From: Chlorops oryzae
Lineage: Eukaryota > Arthropoda > Insecta > Diptera > Chloropidae
Assembly: GCA_020466095.1 (NCBI GenBank)
Contig: CM035808.1
Coordinates: 32,763,502-32,827,501, forward strand
Length of the DNA: 64,000 bases
Direction: 5' to 3'
The position numbers and the translations under genes were made by a program. The first letter of the stretch is position 1. Each line of letters begins with the position of its first letter. Under the pieces are notes generated by a model. That model was not told where the DNA came from. It was given only the letters and a program-made list of their open reading frames with translations, and made no database searches. This document shows positions 12,864 to 28,431 of this stretch, one piece after another.

Positions 12864-14545
12864 CATATGGGCATTTCCATGATGTCGAACGCGACATTCG
12901 CACGCATTCTCAGTGGAAAAAGAAATATACGAAAATTTTTTTTTATTTGGACAAATGGCGGAAGTTATGGCTCTTGACTAGCACTGTAATTGGTGCTAAG
13001 GTTGATTTCTGGAAATTGTTCGTTTTCAAGATAATTACAAAAAACTAAGGCATTCGCACGCTACAAAAACAGAAGTCAGTTTTGAGGCGAACAGTTCAAC
13101 CACTGATTTTAGCGAAACTTGAGGCAATATTTTAATGCGACTAATTTTGTAATATTGTACATTGATGAATCTTAGAACTGGTTTTTATTTGATTCAAAAA
13201 TATTAAACAGTTTAGTTTTTTATTTTATTTTAATCACTGTCGCACGCTACATGTCGAATGCTACATTTAGTTGCATCATACGTTTTAATTTAATGTGTAC
13301 TTTTCATTTAATTGGACATGAAGAAGATGATGAAAAATGACTTTTAATGTTTTCAATATATTTATTTTCACAAAAAAAAATTATAAACTTAAAATATCTT
13401 CAACAAAGAAAAAAAAAAAAAAAAAAAAAAATATTCATCCTTTACATAAAAACTAAAGAATAGAAACTAACTTAACTGTGAATAGTATTACTTATATTAA
13501 ATAAACATTTTTTAATGGAATATGCAGTCCTAGCTCCTTCAGGACTGCCCTCTTAATATGCCAACCGATGCTTCAAACTGTATTTTTAACATTGGCTTGT
13601 CATTGAGGCATTACCACTCCCACATTTAACTACTCCACGAATAGACCTACTGTGGTGAATTAGAGGTCAGTTGTCTTACACAAATACTCTACATTTTGAC
13701 TAGTCATGTTCTGGGGTAACTCAGAGTACTCCTTTTCGGTAAGTTGACCTATCGCACCCTTGCTACTAAATCGGTACAACTCAAAATTTCGCATTTCTGG
13801 AACAATCATTCATTCTCTATTGAAACTTGCAAAAAATAATTATTTTTCTTAACTTAGTTTATTCTTAATCGACTACTGCATCAGTCTATATAAACATAAA
13901 TTTTCTAGGTGTTGAGTTTCTTGCAGAAAAATGTGGTTGAAAAAAAAAAATTTGAAATGGGTTTAGGAGCAAGGGTGCGAAATTTATAAATTTTACACTT
14001 ACGATGTCGCACGCTACAAACTTCAAATATGTCTCAGAGCCAAAGCGTTGATCATTTTGCAACAAAATTTTTTTTATTTAATTGCAATACAAATTGCTGT
14101 TTGCAGCGAATATTTGAGGCGCGTTGCACAAACACCTTTGACTCACTGATAACAAATGTTATTTTTCAATGTCGCACGCTACAACGAAATAAACGATAAA
14201 GTAAAGAAAAAATTTACCGTAATTGGCGATTGCATCGTTCCCTTTGCATTTTTCTTACATTCCTCAAATATAAAACGATATTTAAAAGTGCAAATATCAA
14301 AGCATAGTGGATGTTATTACGAACAATAATCAAAACAAAACGGGAAGAGAAATATTCAAAACATAACTTTTGCACTTGTGCGACTTTGCATTTGAATATT
14401 TCTAAATGTGTTATGAATATATGTGGAATATGTTTAGATTAGTAAAATTTGATCGATTCTCTATAAATATATGTAAAAACAACATACTTTTATAGGCTTT
14501 GAATTTTTTGACTCCGGTTGACATTTCTGTGGAAATGCCCATATG
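12864..14545. mobile_element. 1.7-kb nonautonomous DNA element, CATATGGGCATTTCC family
   Basis: Bounded by inverted termini: CATATGGGCATTTCCA at 12864 and its reverse complement TGGAAATGCCCATATG ending at 14545. The interior has no coding frame but repeats the motif TCGCACGCTACA or close variants (near 13053, 13240, 14005 and 14170), with a diverged copy near 13252. Related termini occur near 6297, 35687, 37016 and 63939, so this is a dispersed family. I saw no clear target duplication. The superfamily is not assigned. Confidence 0.7.
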
Positions 14546-15080
14546 TGGTTTTGCGTGGTTAAGAAAATTAAATAGAAGACGAATGAAAATTTTTTTGAGT
14601 GCTCAACAAACTGATCATGCTAAGTTGAAATTTATTTTCACGGTTATCTTATCGATGACTCTTGTTTCTACTTGGCATTGATATCAGTTTGTGTCATCTC
14701 AACTTGGTTTAATTATTGTTTTGCTGTCAATCGACATTTCTTTAATAGTTAGAGATGATTTTTCCTTATGGAGTGTCGTCAGTTTTTAAGCATTCTTCAA
14801 TTGTCAGCTCGTTACGTCAAAAGCACTATGGAAATATATCAAGAAAATCGCAGCCCAGTTTCATTAGCTGTATTGCCCTACAAATGTTTAGCAGTCACCC
14901 ACCAACCAACACATCGACTTTAAAAGAAATCTTCCACAAAAAAAAATTATACGAAGTGGACGTTTTAAAAAAGGAATCACCATGTCTAGTGAAGAAGATT
15001 GTTCACAGAGAAATTTATTGAATTTGGAAGTAAGTTTTAAGAATCAATTTTAAAATTTAAATAATTTATTTTCATTTTTA

Positions 15081-15770
15081 ATACCCAAGAGACTGCGTCG
15101 AGGGGAATTTCATTTGCGCGTACGTGTGAAACACCCAGAGCCATTCGTGATAGACCATTAAAAATGTATATAGAAATGATCAGCGTCATTGGGGAATTCG
15201 ATTTAGCCATATCCGTCCGTCTGTTTGTCTGTCTGTTTGTCTGGCTGTCTGTAAGTATGTCCGTATACAGTTTTCTTATCGAAAAAGTTGAAATATTTTC
15301 ACGAAGTTTGATATGCGTATTGGCGGGGACATGAGCAAGTTCAAGTTCGAGAATGGATCGGACCATTTTTAGGGGTACCTCCAGCACTAGGGTCTGCTAT
15401 GGAGTGCACAAAAATTGCTCGGAAACCGAAACTTCTCGAAATATTTTGATGAAATTTTATATATGGAAATATTTAAAGGCATAAAATATAATTTCCAAAA
15501 ATTTGAATAGTGGGTGTTTTTCGAATATTGCCTCTTACACCCGAAATTCAAATGTGACTTGTACTAAATTCGGCATATAGACTTATTTTATAATCGTAGA
15601 CATCCTCTACCAAAATTGACTTGATCGGTCGATTTCTAAGGATACCTTCAGTACTAGGGTCTGTCACAAGAATCGCAAAAACTTTCGCAAAACCAAATTT
15701 TTCTCGAGATATTTCGATGAAATTTGGACCTTCAGGTTATATTTAAGCCCCCGGTTAAAATATACCTATA
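15081..15770 (+). repeat. DINE-1/Helentron-like repeat, copy A (3' part degraded)
   Basis: Shares in order, with copies at 31889, 34059, 58316 (inverted) and 62021: an AACACCC-type block, GAAATGATCAGCGTCA, a run of CCGTCTGTCTGT-like units, CTTATCGAA, GGTACCTCCAG and CTAGGGTCTG. The order of blocks and the CGTCTGTC run resemble Drosophila DINE-1/INE-1. That family name is my inference from memory of that layout. Confidence 0.7.
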
Positions 15771-17270
15771 TAACTAATGGTTTATCTGATGCGAATGGCT
15801 CTGGGTTCACCTGCCATCTCGGTCGTGGATATAAGTTGGGTCGTATTTTCTGTTTCTGTTCTTCTTTGTTTTCCTATTTTTCGTGGTATTGTGATACCGG
15901 TCCATGTGGATACGGGTCCATGTGGAGCTTAAGTGAGTCACTCTTTATGGTGGCAAAGTTTTCGACATTGAACAGGAAAAAAAATATGCGGAAGAAACTT
16001 ACCCTGAAAAATTGCATCTAGTGGCTTATAATTGCCAAAATGCTCTATTACCCCACTGCGTATGAGTAATGTGGATTAAGTATACGGCGTGTGTCTCGTA
16101 TTTTTTATTTGCAATTTTAAGCCACTAGATGCACTTTTTCAGGGTACGTTTTTTTCCTATTCAATATCAAAAACTTTGCTCAAGACACCAAAATAATATT
16201 CCGTATGATTAACGAGACACAGCTATGTCAAAAAATCGAAAAGGTGTAAAATATAGAATTTGAGTAAAAAAATGACCATGGCTGCCGTTTTCTTATTAGC
16301 GGCCAATTTGAAAAAACTAATGATGCAAAATGTAACGGTTCTCTAATTACATTTAGGAGAAAGTGTCAAATCCCACTCCCAACACCATCACCGAAAAAAT
16401 GTCGCGCAGTATAATTTTTTTTAGCAGGGATAATGTTTTTGTGCTTCATCAAAGGAAAATATTTCAACGTTCAAGGGAAACATTTAAAGATCACACTGTT
16501 CCCTCACTACACTTCATTTAAATCAAAATGTAAGAAGAAACACAAATAAGCAAAATTTTTAATGCAATCAAAAGAAAAGTGCAAGATAAAGTTCACATTT
16601 GCAGCGTTCAAGGTTTGAGTATATGCAAATGTTCACGGCTCGACTACACGATATTTGATGAAATGAAAATTTTTATTTTCAGTTTCGAGCACATGCAATA
16701 ACATATTTCGCTAAAATAGAACGCGGCGATAGCGTTCAATTAGCACTCATGCATCACACTTTTATGATTATGAAGAGGAATGCCACTCATCGCACTATTC
16801 ATTCTCAAGTACCTAACCTGGAACGTGGTCTTACATTTGGGTAGTTCATCGATATTCGCATTTAATTTTTTTGTTTTATTGTTTTATTTTTTTTTTTTTT
16901 TTGATTTCCTTGATAATAATTCAATAATTTGAAAGCATTTCACATTCACAGGCAACAAAATCAAAACAGAAATAATTCCTTCCGAGAAAGATTAAAAGGT
17001 CTGTACCTATGTACGTATGTATGGATGTATGCAACCATTCAAAATCAAATTAATTCTTTTTATTAATCAACGCTTTTGAAATTATCTAATCAAAGCACCT
17101 TGTTGAGAGCTCTACAAAAAATATCTCCATCTATACTGCTGACACTTTTTGGGTTTTTCTTGCCAAAAATTGTTCATTGATTGCTTAAAGCCATTGTTGC
17201 TTCTTCATCAAAATCAGTCGTTGTCGAACATTTAATTATGAGCAATTAAAAATCCATTGGAGCATTTGGA
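15771..17270. other. Gene-free spacer before SP2, with an internal hairpin
   Basis: Noncoding. An imperfect inverted repeat has arms of about 80 bp at 15949-16033 and 16110-16190 (shared core GCATCTAGTGGCTTA), probably a degraded MITE. The rest is AT-rich with no recognised feature apart from the SP2 promoter region at its right end. Confidence 0.5.
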
Positions 17271-18396
17271 ATGGATCTAGCAATTTTCTTTAAAATAATA
17301 ATAATTCTCGCATTTATTTATAGTGCAGCTCTAGGCGCAAGTAATTTCTTCGAAATGCAATAAAATGAAAATAAATGAATAAAATAAAATTACGCTTCTT
17401 CAGATCTTCGATTGCCGGGACTCCTGCCGGAGAATGTGACAAAAAGTAGCGATCCAAGAATAATCAATGGAACGGAGGCCAATTGGAATGGAACTCGCTA
17501 TCAGGTTTCGGTGCGTGTTCGAAATCGGGATTGGTTTTTCGGCGGCGGACACATATGCGGAGGAGCACTCATTGCACCAGATATCGTCCTAACAGCCGGC
17601 CATTGTATTTGGAAGTAAGAGTATATTCCAACGCATACGAAGCTAACTTGGATTGTAGGCAAAAGAAAATCGCGAGTTAATTTCTTTAAATTTTTTATTT
17701 CTAGTTATGCTTCTAAAAGCCTACGTGAAGCCGGAGAATTTGTTGTCGGGTTGGGGAATTCAAATCGCTTTAGCCAGGAGAACACTTTAACGTTTAATGT
17801 TACGAAAATATCATTGCTTCCAACGCTCGTCGTAGCCCGGTATATTGATGATATTGCTATATTATTTTTGGATGGAAAAGTACCAGCGGATTATGCCTTT
17901 GCTGCTCCGATTGCCCTGAACCAGTTGAAAGATATTCAAGTTGGCACAGATTGTCTGGCTTCAGGCTGGGGTATGATGGAAACGGTAGATTAGTATTTTT
18001 TTTATTAAATATTTTTTTTTTTTTTTTTTAATGAAAAGTTTTCTTTTTAAGGGCGCAGAGTCTTCCGTTTTGATGACCGCTGACGTCCAGATTATTGATC
18101 GCGAGGCTTGCAAACTAAGTTACGATGAATATCTACATGATGGCATGCTATGCGCTGGCTACATGGATGGCCATAAGGATGCATGCACCGGCGATTCTGG
18201 TGGTCCACTTGTTTGTGACGAGAAGCTTGTTGGAATCATTTCTTTCGGATATAATTGCGCTGAGCCAAATTATCCTGGTATTTATACGGATGTATACCAC
18301 TATATGGACTGGATAAGAAATGAGACAGGTATAAGTGGAGCTGGAACTCTTTCTTCAATGGGTATTCTAGCGATTTTATTATTGAGAATTATATGA
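17271..18396 (+). CDS. Trypsin-like serine protease SP2 with GPI-anchor-like C-terminus
   Basis: Four exons: 17271-17340, 17404-17614, 17705-17984 and 18052-18396; 301 aa. Exon 1 encodes a clean signal peptide (MDLAIFFKIIIILAFIYSAA), and its phase-1 exit is conserved in SP3, SP4 and SP5. Activation site R|IING. Triad: TAGHC, DDIAI, GDSGGP. Asp189 ([10 protein letters not shown]) and the following SFG/PGIYT predict Lys/Arg specificity. The C-terminus after WIRNETG is small residues then a hydrophobic run GILAILLLRII ending at the stop, a good match to a GPI-attachment signal, so the enzyme is probably held on the cell surface. Unlike SP1, SP4 and SP5, there is no intron before GDSGG. Intact, and the best-preserved member of the cluster. 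Confidence 0.93.
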
Positions 18397-19072
18397 AAAT
18401 TTTGAATTGAATACGATTAAAGAACAGAACAGCCGAAAATTCTCTAATCCATGTGATGTATTCAAGCTGATGGCGATACTTTTCAAATAATCTCCAAAGT
18501 AGGGTGGAGGGGGAGAATAGAAGCATATCTATAGAGTCCCACATTATCCGAAGATTTTCTTCTAAATCGAGATGATACATTTTTTTGTTGCTTTTAGATT
18601 TTATTTTCGGGAATGATCGAGGTCGTCCCGTTTATTTCGAAACATTTTCAAGGGGTGCCGAGTGTTTTACTACCTCTAAAGGAGGTATGTTCGTATGTTG
18701 TTAGTATGTTCCTCCATTTGCTCTTGTCGTAATGCTCATACTACTTTTTTCGGGTATGGTTATCAAAGTAAATTAGGAGAAAATCAATATCAAAAGGATT
18801 TGCCTTCGCCTCAACTTTTTGTCGATCTGTTGGTATATTCCACCAAGCAAATGTACCTATGTACCTACTGGCTCAGCCCTTTTCTTATACCTAACTTCAA
18901 TTGAAAAACTCTTAACCCGTCCATTTCCGCTTCGATTATACGGGGTTTTTCGTGGAAAAATAAATTTCATTTATAGATTTTAGAGATATCTTATCAACGA
19001 TAGTAGTGAATGGTTACATATGCGCTAAAATCTGTGATAAGCCGCAAAATCCGATTGGAAATTTAATCTTAG

Positions 19073-19347
19073 CCCTCTGCAGCTGACGTCGTAGTCTCGC
19101 AGACCCCGCAAAACAGAAAATTTTGCGGGCTTTTGTAAAATGCGAAATTACGATCCTTGTGCTCTCTTAAAAAAATATCTTTTATTTCAAATTTTTGTAA
19201 ATTTTTTTTTGCCTTGAAAACTGTTTGTTCCTATAAGAAATAAGGCCAGTTGGGAATCTCAAGAAGAAAATCAGTTAAGAGATGAGACGTCCGGTAGACC
19301 CTACGTCAGTTATCTTGAAAAAATTATACCATGTCAGCTGCAGACGG
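19073..19347 (+). mobile_element. TTAA-flanked piggyBac-like element, CCCTCTGCAGCTGACGT family (copy 1)
   Basis: Left end CCCTCTGCAGCTGACGT after TTAG (one change from TTAA); right end ATGTCAGCTGCAGACGG before TTAA 19348-19351. The interior (TTACGATCCTTGTGCTCTCT, then CTATAAGAAATA) reappears inverted in the element at 59511-59823. No coding capacity. Confidence 0.75.
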
Positions 19348-19429
19348 TTAATGAAATGCGAATTTTCGAATCTTTAACTACTACTACTACTAAACAATTT
19401 GAGTAAACGATCTTCTGAGTCCTGCTTTA

Positions 19430-19580
19430 TTTCTGGTTTCCAACAGCGCAGGAATTCCTGCAAATATTCAACACCCACAAACATATGGAACGAATTCTAA
19501 TAACCTAGCGGGTTTGATTGTAACTGGTTCCGTATGTTGGTATATGTTAAATGTGTGCATAAATTCCAGCGGTATTGAAT
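19430..19580. repeat. Short hairpin repeat family near the protease cluster (copy 1)
   Basis: About 150 bp with an imperfect inverted structure: CAGCGCAGGAATTCC then CTGCAAATATTCAACAC near the left, and a diverged reverse complement near the right. Related copies lie at 23140-23290 and 27165-27290 (first introns of SP4 and SP5) and at 31378-31500. Probably a small MITE. Confidence 0.6.
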
Positions 19581-19705
19581 TGGATTAAAAGAAAAGTATC
19601 CATTTAAATGAGAGGCACCGGTGTGGATTTCAATTCTTACATGTATTGTAAGAAAAACTTGGTCTAAACACACCAATTTTATTTTTTACTCGAAGCTTAA
19701 CGAAG

Positions 19706-19947
19706 TGGCTCTGGGATAGCGAAGGGGATGCGTGCTATGCTCTTGATTCCAGGGTCCGAGGTTCGATTCCCGGCATAGGTGTAACGCGGAGAGTTAATGT
19801 CCCAAGCCAAGCACTGGTTTTTCAAAAAATCGCATGTTAGGGGCACACTACAAAAAAAAAGACAAACACACTCACACAAACACAAGAAAAACTCCTCGTA
19901 GTATCACAACAGGCCGGTATAATGGCCCAAGTGCCAGCCACTCTAAC
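19706..19947 (+). mobile_element. tRNA-derived SINE, copy 1
   Basis: Head with a full Pol III split promoter: A box TAGCGAAGGGG (19717-19727) matches TRGYNNANNGG and B box GGTTCGATTCC (19760-19770) is exact. Behind it is a tRNA-unrelated body (CAAGCCAAGCACTGG, then CACTCACACAAACACAAG) ending near AGTGCCAGCCACT. The same body occurs at 26092-26281 and inverted at 36733-36916. Multi-copy structure and the body argue against a functional tRNA gene. Confidence 0.82.
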
Positions 19948-20541
19948 AAAAAAGGAAAGAACTTAACGAAAATAGCACTAAGCGGAGACTGTAAGGAATA
20001 AGTAACCAAGCCCCACAGCCACCTTTCGAAGAGTTCTCGATCGACTTTAAGCAAGAATGATAAAAAACATGTTTTCTACTTATCATTCTCGGGCCTTAAG
20101 TGTACCAATGAAGATATTAAGATCGATTGCAATAATCGAATTGGATTTCAAATTATCGAAACAAATTTTCAATCGACATTCAGCACTCGGCCTTGACACA
20201 AAAAAGAACAACTTAAAAACAGTAATGGCAATAACCTTTGTTTTTTTTTTTTTGGGTAAAATCTTTGCAAGCAAATTGGCTTTCTGTGCTTTTTATTGCC
20301 ATTCAATTGAAACTGTCATAAACTAGTCGTGTTTGCCAGGCAAGCTTTTGTTCGAGACATTATCAATGTCTAATTCGATATAGAAATTAGGTATCGACGA
20401 CGTTCACTCCCATTTTTACACGTTAAGATTAGATTAAAGTTATTTCAAAGATTTTCCCGCAATAAAATCGTTCGATATGACTTTAGGACAAAATCAATTG
20501 TGTTTTATGTTGGGCACTTTTAGTTTTCATGGGTGACAGTA

Positions 20542-22172
<1,631 letters not shown>

Positions 22173-23004
22173 CTCTATTAAATGCATTAAGCATTTTAGA
22201 ATTGTTGTTATTGGTTTAGTAAAATAAAATTGTGGAATTATATGAGAGGAGAAACAATATCCCCTCCCCTCTTTCTGCTCTATCAGTCCATCGCTGTAGG
22301 AACATACCTCGATTGGAATGTTTGTCGGATTTACAGAGCCAGGGCTGGTACTTAACAGATCTAAGTTCATTGAAAATGGAATCGATAAGTAATCATTCTA
22401 TCTAATGAAAGCTTCGATCTTTATATCGCTGTCCTCCGACTTCCTTAATAAAGAGAACATCTTGTTTTTAGCTGATAATTAGGGAAGAAAAGTTTTTAGG
22501 GGATTTTTCGAGAACCAAATTTTCGAATTTTCGCCTTAATTTGAGACATTGAGGAGTGTGTGTTTATCCCTTACAAGATTGGGAAAAGTGATTAAAATTC
22601 ATACTCAGTCTTGCATTGACCTCGGCAGTTTTGGACCACTTTTCATACACATTAAGTGATGATAAAGTTCAAAAAGCTCCCTGATTTTTGCTTGACTTCT
22701 GCTATGTGACCCTATACGATTCGCTCCAATTTAGACCATGCAGCTCTTCAATCAGAACTGCCTAGTCTAAATCGGACCTTAAAAATTGAGGTGATAACAA
22801 CTTCGATAACAAATGACAAAAACATTGAGTCGTCTACGACTTTGTCGATGACATATCGTATTCAAAACAAAATTTTTTTTTAATAAAATTTAAAATAAGT
22901 GGGTATATAAAAAATTATTGCCGCTAAAATTTGGGAACAGAATTGTCGCTATGGAACCTCCCTCAAAGTTTACGCTTCCCTGGTTTATATCGTACATCGA
23001 TAGG
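22173..23004. other. SP3-SP4 spacer, part of a duplicated unit
   Basis: No gene. From about 22800 the sequence parallels 26790-27026 upstream of SP5 (shared TATCGTACATCGATAGGATG just before both start codons), so promoter and upstream DNA were duplicated with the gene. Confidence 0.7.
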
Positions 23005-24458
<1,454 letters not shown>

Positions 24459-24844
24459 GTGAAATTCTCTTTTAAACGAATTTCTAGTTCCTGGGGAATA
24501 AAAGTATCGTATATTTTATATTTATTTAAATATTTTTTTGTGTATTTTTTAGAGTTGTAAAATATCGTTACTATTCGGTAAAATGTAATGACTACTGTAG
24601 TCAGTAATCAATAACGTCTCGTTACTGATGGAAGGTTCTCGTTACTAGTACTATTTTTGCACACATGCTAGCTGATGGTTTCCGGAGTAATTAAGTACTC
24701 AAATAATGAGTCCGCAAAACAGTATGGTAGTAGAGTGAGTTGAGTTCATATTTTATTACTAACTACTGAATGAAGAGTCAAAGAGCATGAGGGAGTTTTG
24801 ATTACTTTATCAACCTTGAGTTCATATAGAACTATTGCTGCAAC

Positions 24845-25674
24845 TAGGGATTCCAAAAAATGGCCAAAATGCCAATCCCGGGATTTCGGGATTCCAAATT
24901 TTCAATCCCGGGATCCCGGGATCGGTCCCGGGATTAGGAAGAATGCTTAAAACGAATAAATTTTTAAATATTTTTTATTTGAGCTATGTTTCACATTAAC
25001 AATAATAAAAAAAAACAAAAACTTAATAACATTCCAGTTATTTGAAGCATAACAGCTGAATCAGTGATGTTAAATTCTTTTTCTGATATTCCCTACACAG
25101 CCCCAAAAAATCACTACTTTTTCCTTTGCTTACACAATTTTTTCCCTACAAAAATTCTTAAGATTTTATTTACTTATATTTGCATTATCATAGCTGAATT
25201 ACAATAGTCTGGCGACTGCGTATTTTAATGGTTTAAAATACAAAAATCGATTTTCTCTCACAAATCAAATTATTTTCTAATCAGTTTTTTCGTTTTCCAC
25301 CAAACCCAGCTGTCAAAGTCGTGAGGGAATTGTACCTACATTTAACAACACTGCAGCTGATCGGAGAGCATTCGGCTAACTGTGAGGCTACATAAGAGAT
25401 AAATGATGGCACGCTACGTAAAACATGTAGTTATCGCATTTAATGTACTAAACGTACAAAAATAACCATCGTATAGATTTTTATGTCCACTAACGTATTA
25501 CACCCACTTGCAACGTTATATCTTAAAGCATTTTCATCTGATTATATTTCGATATTTCTACCTCGACAGTTAAAAATAATTGCAAAAATGCCCCGGGACT
25601 AACGAAGACTAATCCCGGGATTTTCGAGACTAGAAAACGTCCGGGATCCCGGGATCCCGGGATTGGAATCCCTA
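24845..25674. mobile_element. hAT-like nonautonomous element, 830 bp
   Basis: Perfect 8-bp target duplication GCTGCAAC (24837-24844 and 25675-25682) and terminal inverted repeats TAGGGATTCCAA ... TTGGAATCCCTA. Subterminal GATCCCGGGAT repeats lie at both ends. An 8-bp duplication with a TAGGG-type terminus is typical of hAT transposons. No transposase frame. Confidence 0.88.
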
Positions 25675-26091
25675 GCTGCAACTATGGAGTTTTCGCTTTG
25701 TAACGGAGCTTAGGCACTGATTTGTAATCGGTACTCAGTGCTGAAGAGCATTAAATTGTTTGAGTACCATGTACGAGTGTGGATGCCGAGAAGGCTTTTT
25801 CTTGTTCGGAAATAATTCTAGTCCAATAATAAAGAAGCATAGTTTCGACTTTTTGTACTTATGGGAAATTCCACGAGAACCTGTCCCATCCGTGACAGCT
25901 ATTCTGAGTATAAACTGTGTAATTTCAGTTCCTAACGATTTTTAAACGTTTTGAAAATTTTAGATCTTTGAGAGTCACGTCCTTTTTTTTATTATTATGA
26001 GCTTAAACCTAAAATATGAGTGTCACGTGTGGGACGGAATTCATGGAACTGCCCTTATAATATTGAATTTTACAACCTTTCTTAATTATTT

Positions 26092-26281
26092 TGGCTCTGG
26101 GATAGCGTAGGGGATGCGTGCTATGCTCTTGAATCCAAGTTCCGAGTTTCGATTCCCGGCACAGGCGAAACGGAGTGTAATGTTCCAAGCATAATAAGAA
26201 ATACACACTCACACAAACATAGGAAAACCTCCTTGGTATCACAATGGGCCGATTAACGGCCTAAGTGGCAGCCACTTCAAC
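26092..26281 (+). mobile_element. tRNA-derived SINE, copy 2
   Basis: Same family as 19706-19947, shorter in the middle. A box TAGCGTAGGGG is exact; the B box has one change (GTTTCGATTCC). It ends AAGTGGCAGCCACTTC. Confidence 0.8.
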
Positions 26282-26358
26282 CTTCAAACCTTCTTAAATC
26301 TTTATCAATTTTCCTGAATTTCCCATCTTTGATTTTCCTTAATATGATCGTTCAAGAC

Positions 26359-26515
26359 CAGTGCCGTAGCAATTCTGTTTTGCGTGAGGGGGAAAAATTA
26401 TTTTTCCAATTTGCGTGGGGGGGGGGAAATTATTTTTTCAATTTTATTCATGGGCAAAAACAAAAATGCGTGGGGGGCAAAGCCCCCTCTTTCCCCTATG
26501 GTTGCTACGGCACTG
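26359..26515. mobile_element. hAT-like MITE, 157 bp
   Basis: Perfect 8-bp target duplication TTCAAGAC (26351-26358 and 26516-26523) around 14-bp terminal inverted repeats CAGTGCCGTAGCAA ... TTGCTACGGCACTG. The interior is G-rich and has no coding capacity. Confidence 0.92.
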
Positions 26516-27026
26516 TTCAAGACTGATTACGTTCAGTTGATTTTTCTCCCGATCGTATTCGCAAAATATTGGTCAATTTTTACGAATGTGAGTGTGAATG
26601 CGAATGTCAAAAATTAGGTGAATATTCGCGAATGCGAGTATTCGGTGCAACATTGGTTGAATTATTCTAATATACTATTCAAGTGACGGCATGCTTCGGG
26701 AATCCTAATTTTTTTCTAAAGAAAACAAAGAAAACAATTAATTTTAAGCTTCACAGGCGACATTGGCCGACTTTTTACAGATAACGAGTGATGATGAAGT
26801 TGGAGAAGCTTGCTGATTTCGATAAAAAGTTACAACAAAACATTGAGTCGGCTACGAATTTGTCGTTGACATATCGCTTTCAAAACTAACTTTTTTATAA
26901 AAGTTAAATTTACTGGAATTATATAAAATTATTGCCGTTAAAACCTGGGAACAAAATTTTCAGTTGGGAACCTCCCTCAAAGTTTTCGGGGTTTTTTTTT
27001 GTTGGTTTATATCGTACATCGATAGG

Positions 27027-28431
27027 ATGTGGCTTAAATTGAGTCTTTTAGAAATTCTTTGTGTTATTTTTATCCCTTATGCAAGTAAGTAGTATTTTAG
27101 ATTATGATCAGTTTAATTTTTTATTGGACTTGATCGAAAACCGATTAAGTCTGCTTAAGATAAATGCCTGAATTCTAACAGCGCCTAAATTGCTGCAAAT
27201 ATTCAACACGTGCAATCATATGAAGCCAGACACAATAAAATGGTCGACTGATTCCATATATTTGGATGCGTTGAATATTTGCAGGATTTCACAAACAAAC
27301 AAAAAATCCTGTGCTTTCGGAATTGAGGAAAAATTACGCAAAATGAAAAAATATGGTTTGGTATACAAAAAAATATGTGAGAAATGAGGGGTTTTTCCGC
27401 ACTTCGGGCAAATTAAACGATTGTCTTTTTTTCATCCCGTATGTCCTCCTATACCGTATTAATTGTTATGCAGAATGCTTTCCTTATCAAACCGCGGCCG
27501 GCCGAATCATAAACGGTACAGAAGCATCATCGCATGAAGTCTGGTACACAGCATCATTAAGGAAACGCTTGGGTGACTTGTTTGGGCGGTACGGCGACGG
27601 ACACTTTTGTGGAGGAACATTGATATCGTGGAATCATATCCTAAGTGCGGCGCACTGTTTTCTTGGGTAAGAATTAAAAGGAAAATAATAAAAGACAAGG
27701 ATTATTTTTTTTAATGATTGAATTTATGCAAAACATTCAGCACCAACTATCAAAATGAAGCCCGTGACGTCTATGTGGTTATGGGCAATCCGAGTCGTAT
27801 CAGTTTTGATAAAAACACCCTCACTTTTGCTGTTGTAAGCGTTATATTACACGAGTTCTACAATCCTGAAAACTTTGAAAACGACATTTCTCTGTTGACT
27901 ATACGGGAAAGTGTACCTTATTGGCACCCAACTATTCGACCGATTCAACTATGTCGTTTTAAAGTTGCAACAAATACAATGTGCCGGACTTCGGGATGGG
28001 GACTTACCCAAACCGTAAGTCATTCCAAGTCTTTTCGATTAAAAGTAAAAAAAAAAAACATTTAAATATAAATAATAATCCTTCAAAGGGAAAAATGTCT
28101 ACCAATTTGATGAGAGTAGATCTGCCAATAATTTCGGTACCCCAATGCGCTGCGGTGCAAACGCCCGGTATGTTAAAGAGAGGAATGTTGTGTGCTGGGT
28201 ATATGACAACAGGACAGCGTGATGCTTGCAGTGGGTAAAGTATTATAATTTTTATTTTAATTTATTTTTTTTTGCATTGAATGAAATAATTTTGGTATGG
28301 TTGATTTTATTTTTTTCTCATACAGAGATTCAGGAGGACCATTGCTTTGTGAGGGATATCTGGCTGGAATTGTTTCATGGGGAAAGGGTTGTGGGTTAGC
28401 CTTAAAACCTGGAGTTTACACGGATGTTTAG
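27027..28431 (+). CDS. Trypsin-like serine protease SP5, C-terminally truncated copy of SP4
   Basis: Five exons: 27027-27084, 27474-27666, 27741-28014, 28089-28234 and 28326-28431; 258 aa to TAG 28429-28431. Signal peptide [19 protein letters not shown], site R|IING, triad SAAHC, ENDIS, GDSGGP, and Asp189 (RDACSGDSGG) are all kept. The frame breaks right after PGVYTDV, where an extra T puts TAG in frame. One base over, the sequence reads the expected last helix (YYIPWIERNL), then stops at TGA 28481-28483. DNA beyond 28483 is still alignable with the SP4 tail-coding DNA, so the anchor-like tail has also been lost. Introns, upstream DNA and signal peptide are near copies of SP4. Either a young pseudogene or a copy with one assembly error plus a shorter end. 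Confidence 0.85.
27165..27290. repeat. Short hairpin repeat family (copy 3, SP5 intron 1)
   Basis: Matches 23140-23290 closely; it came with the SP4/SP5 duplication. Confidence 0.6.

Noticed and set aside
19717..19770. A functional tRNA gene
   Set aside because: A and B boxes are good but the cloverleaf is not convincing, and the unit repeats with a long unrelated body, so it is a SINE.
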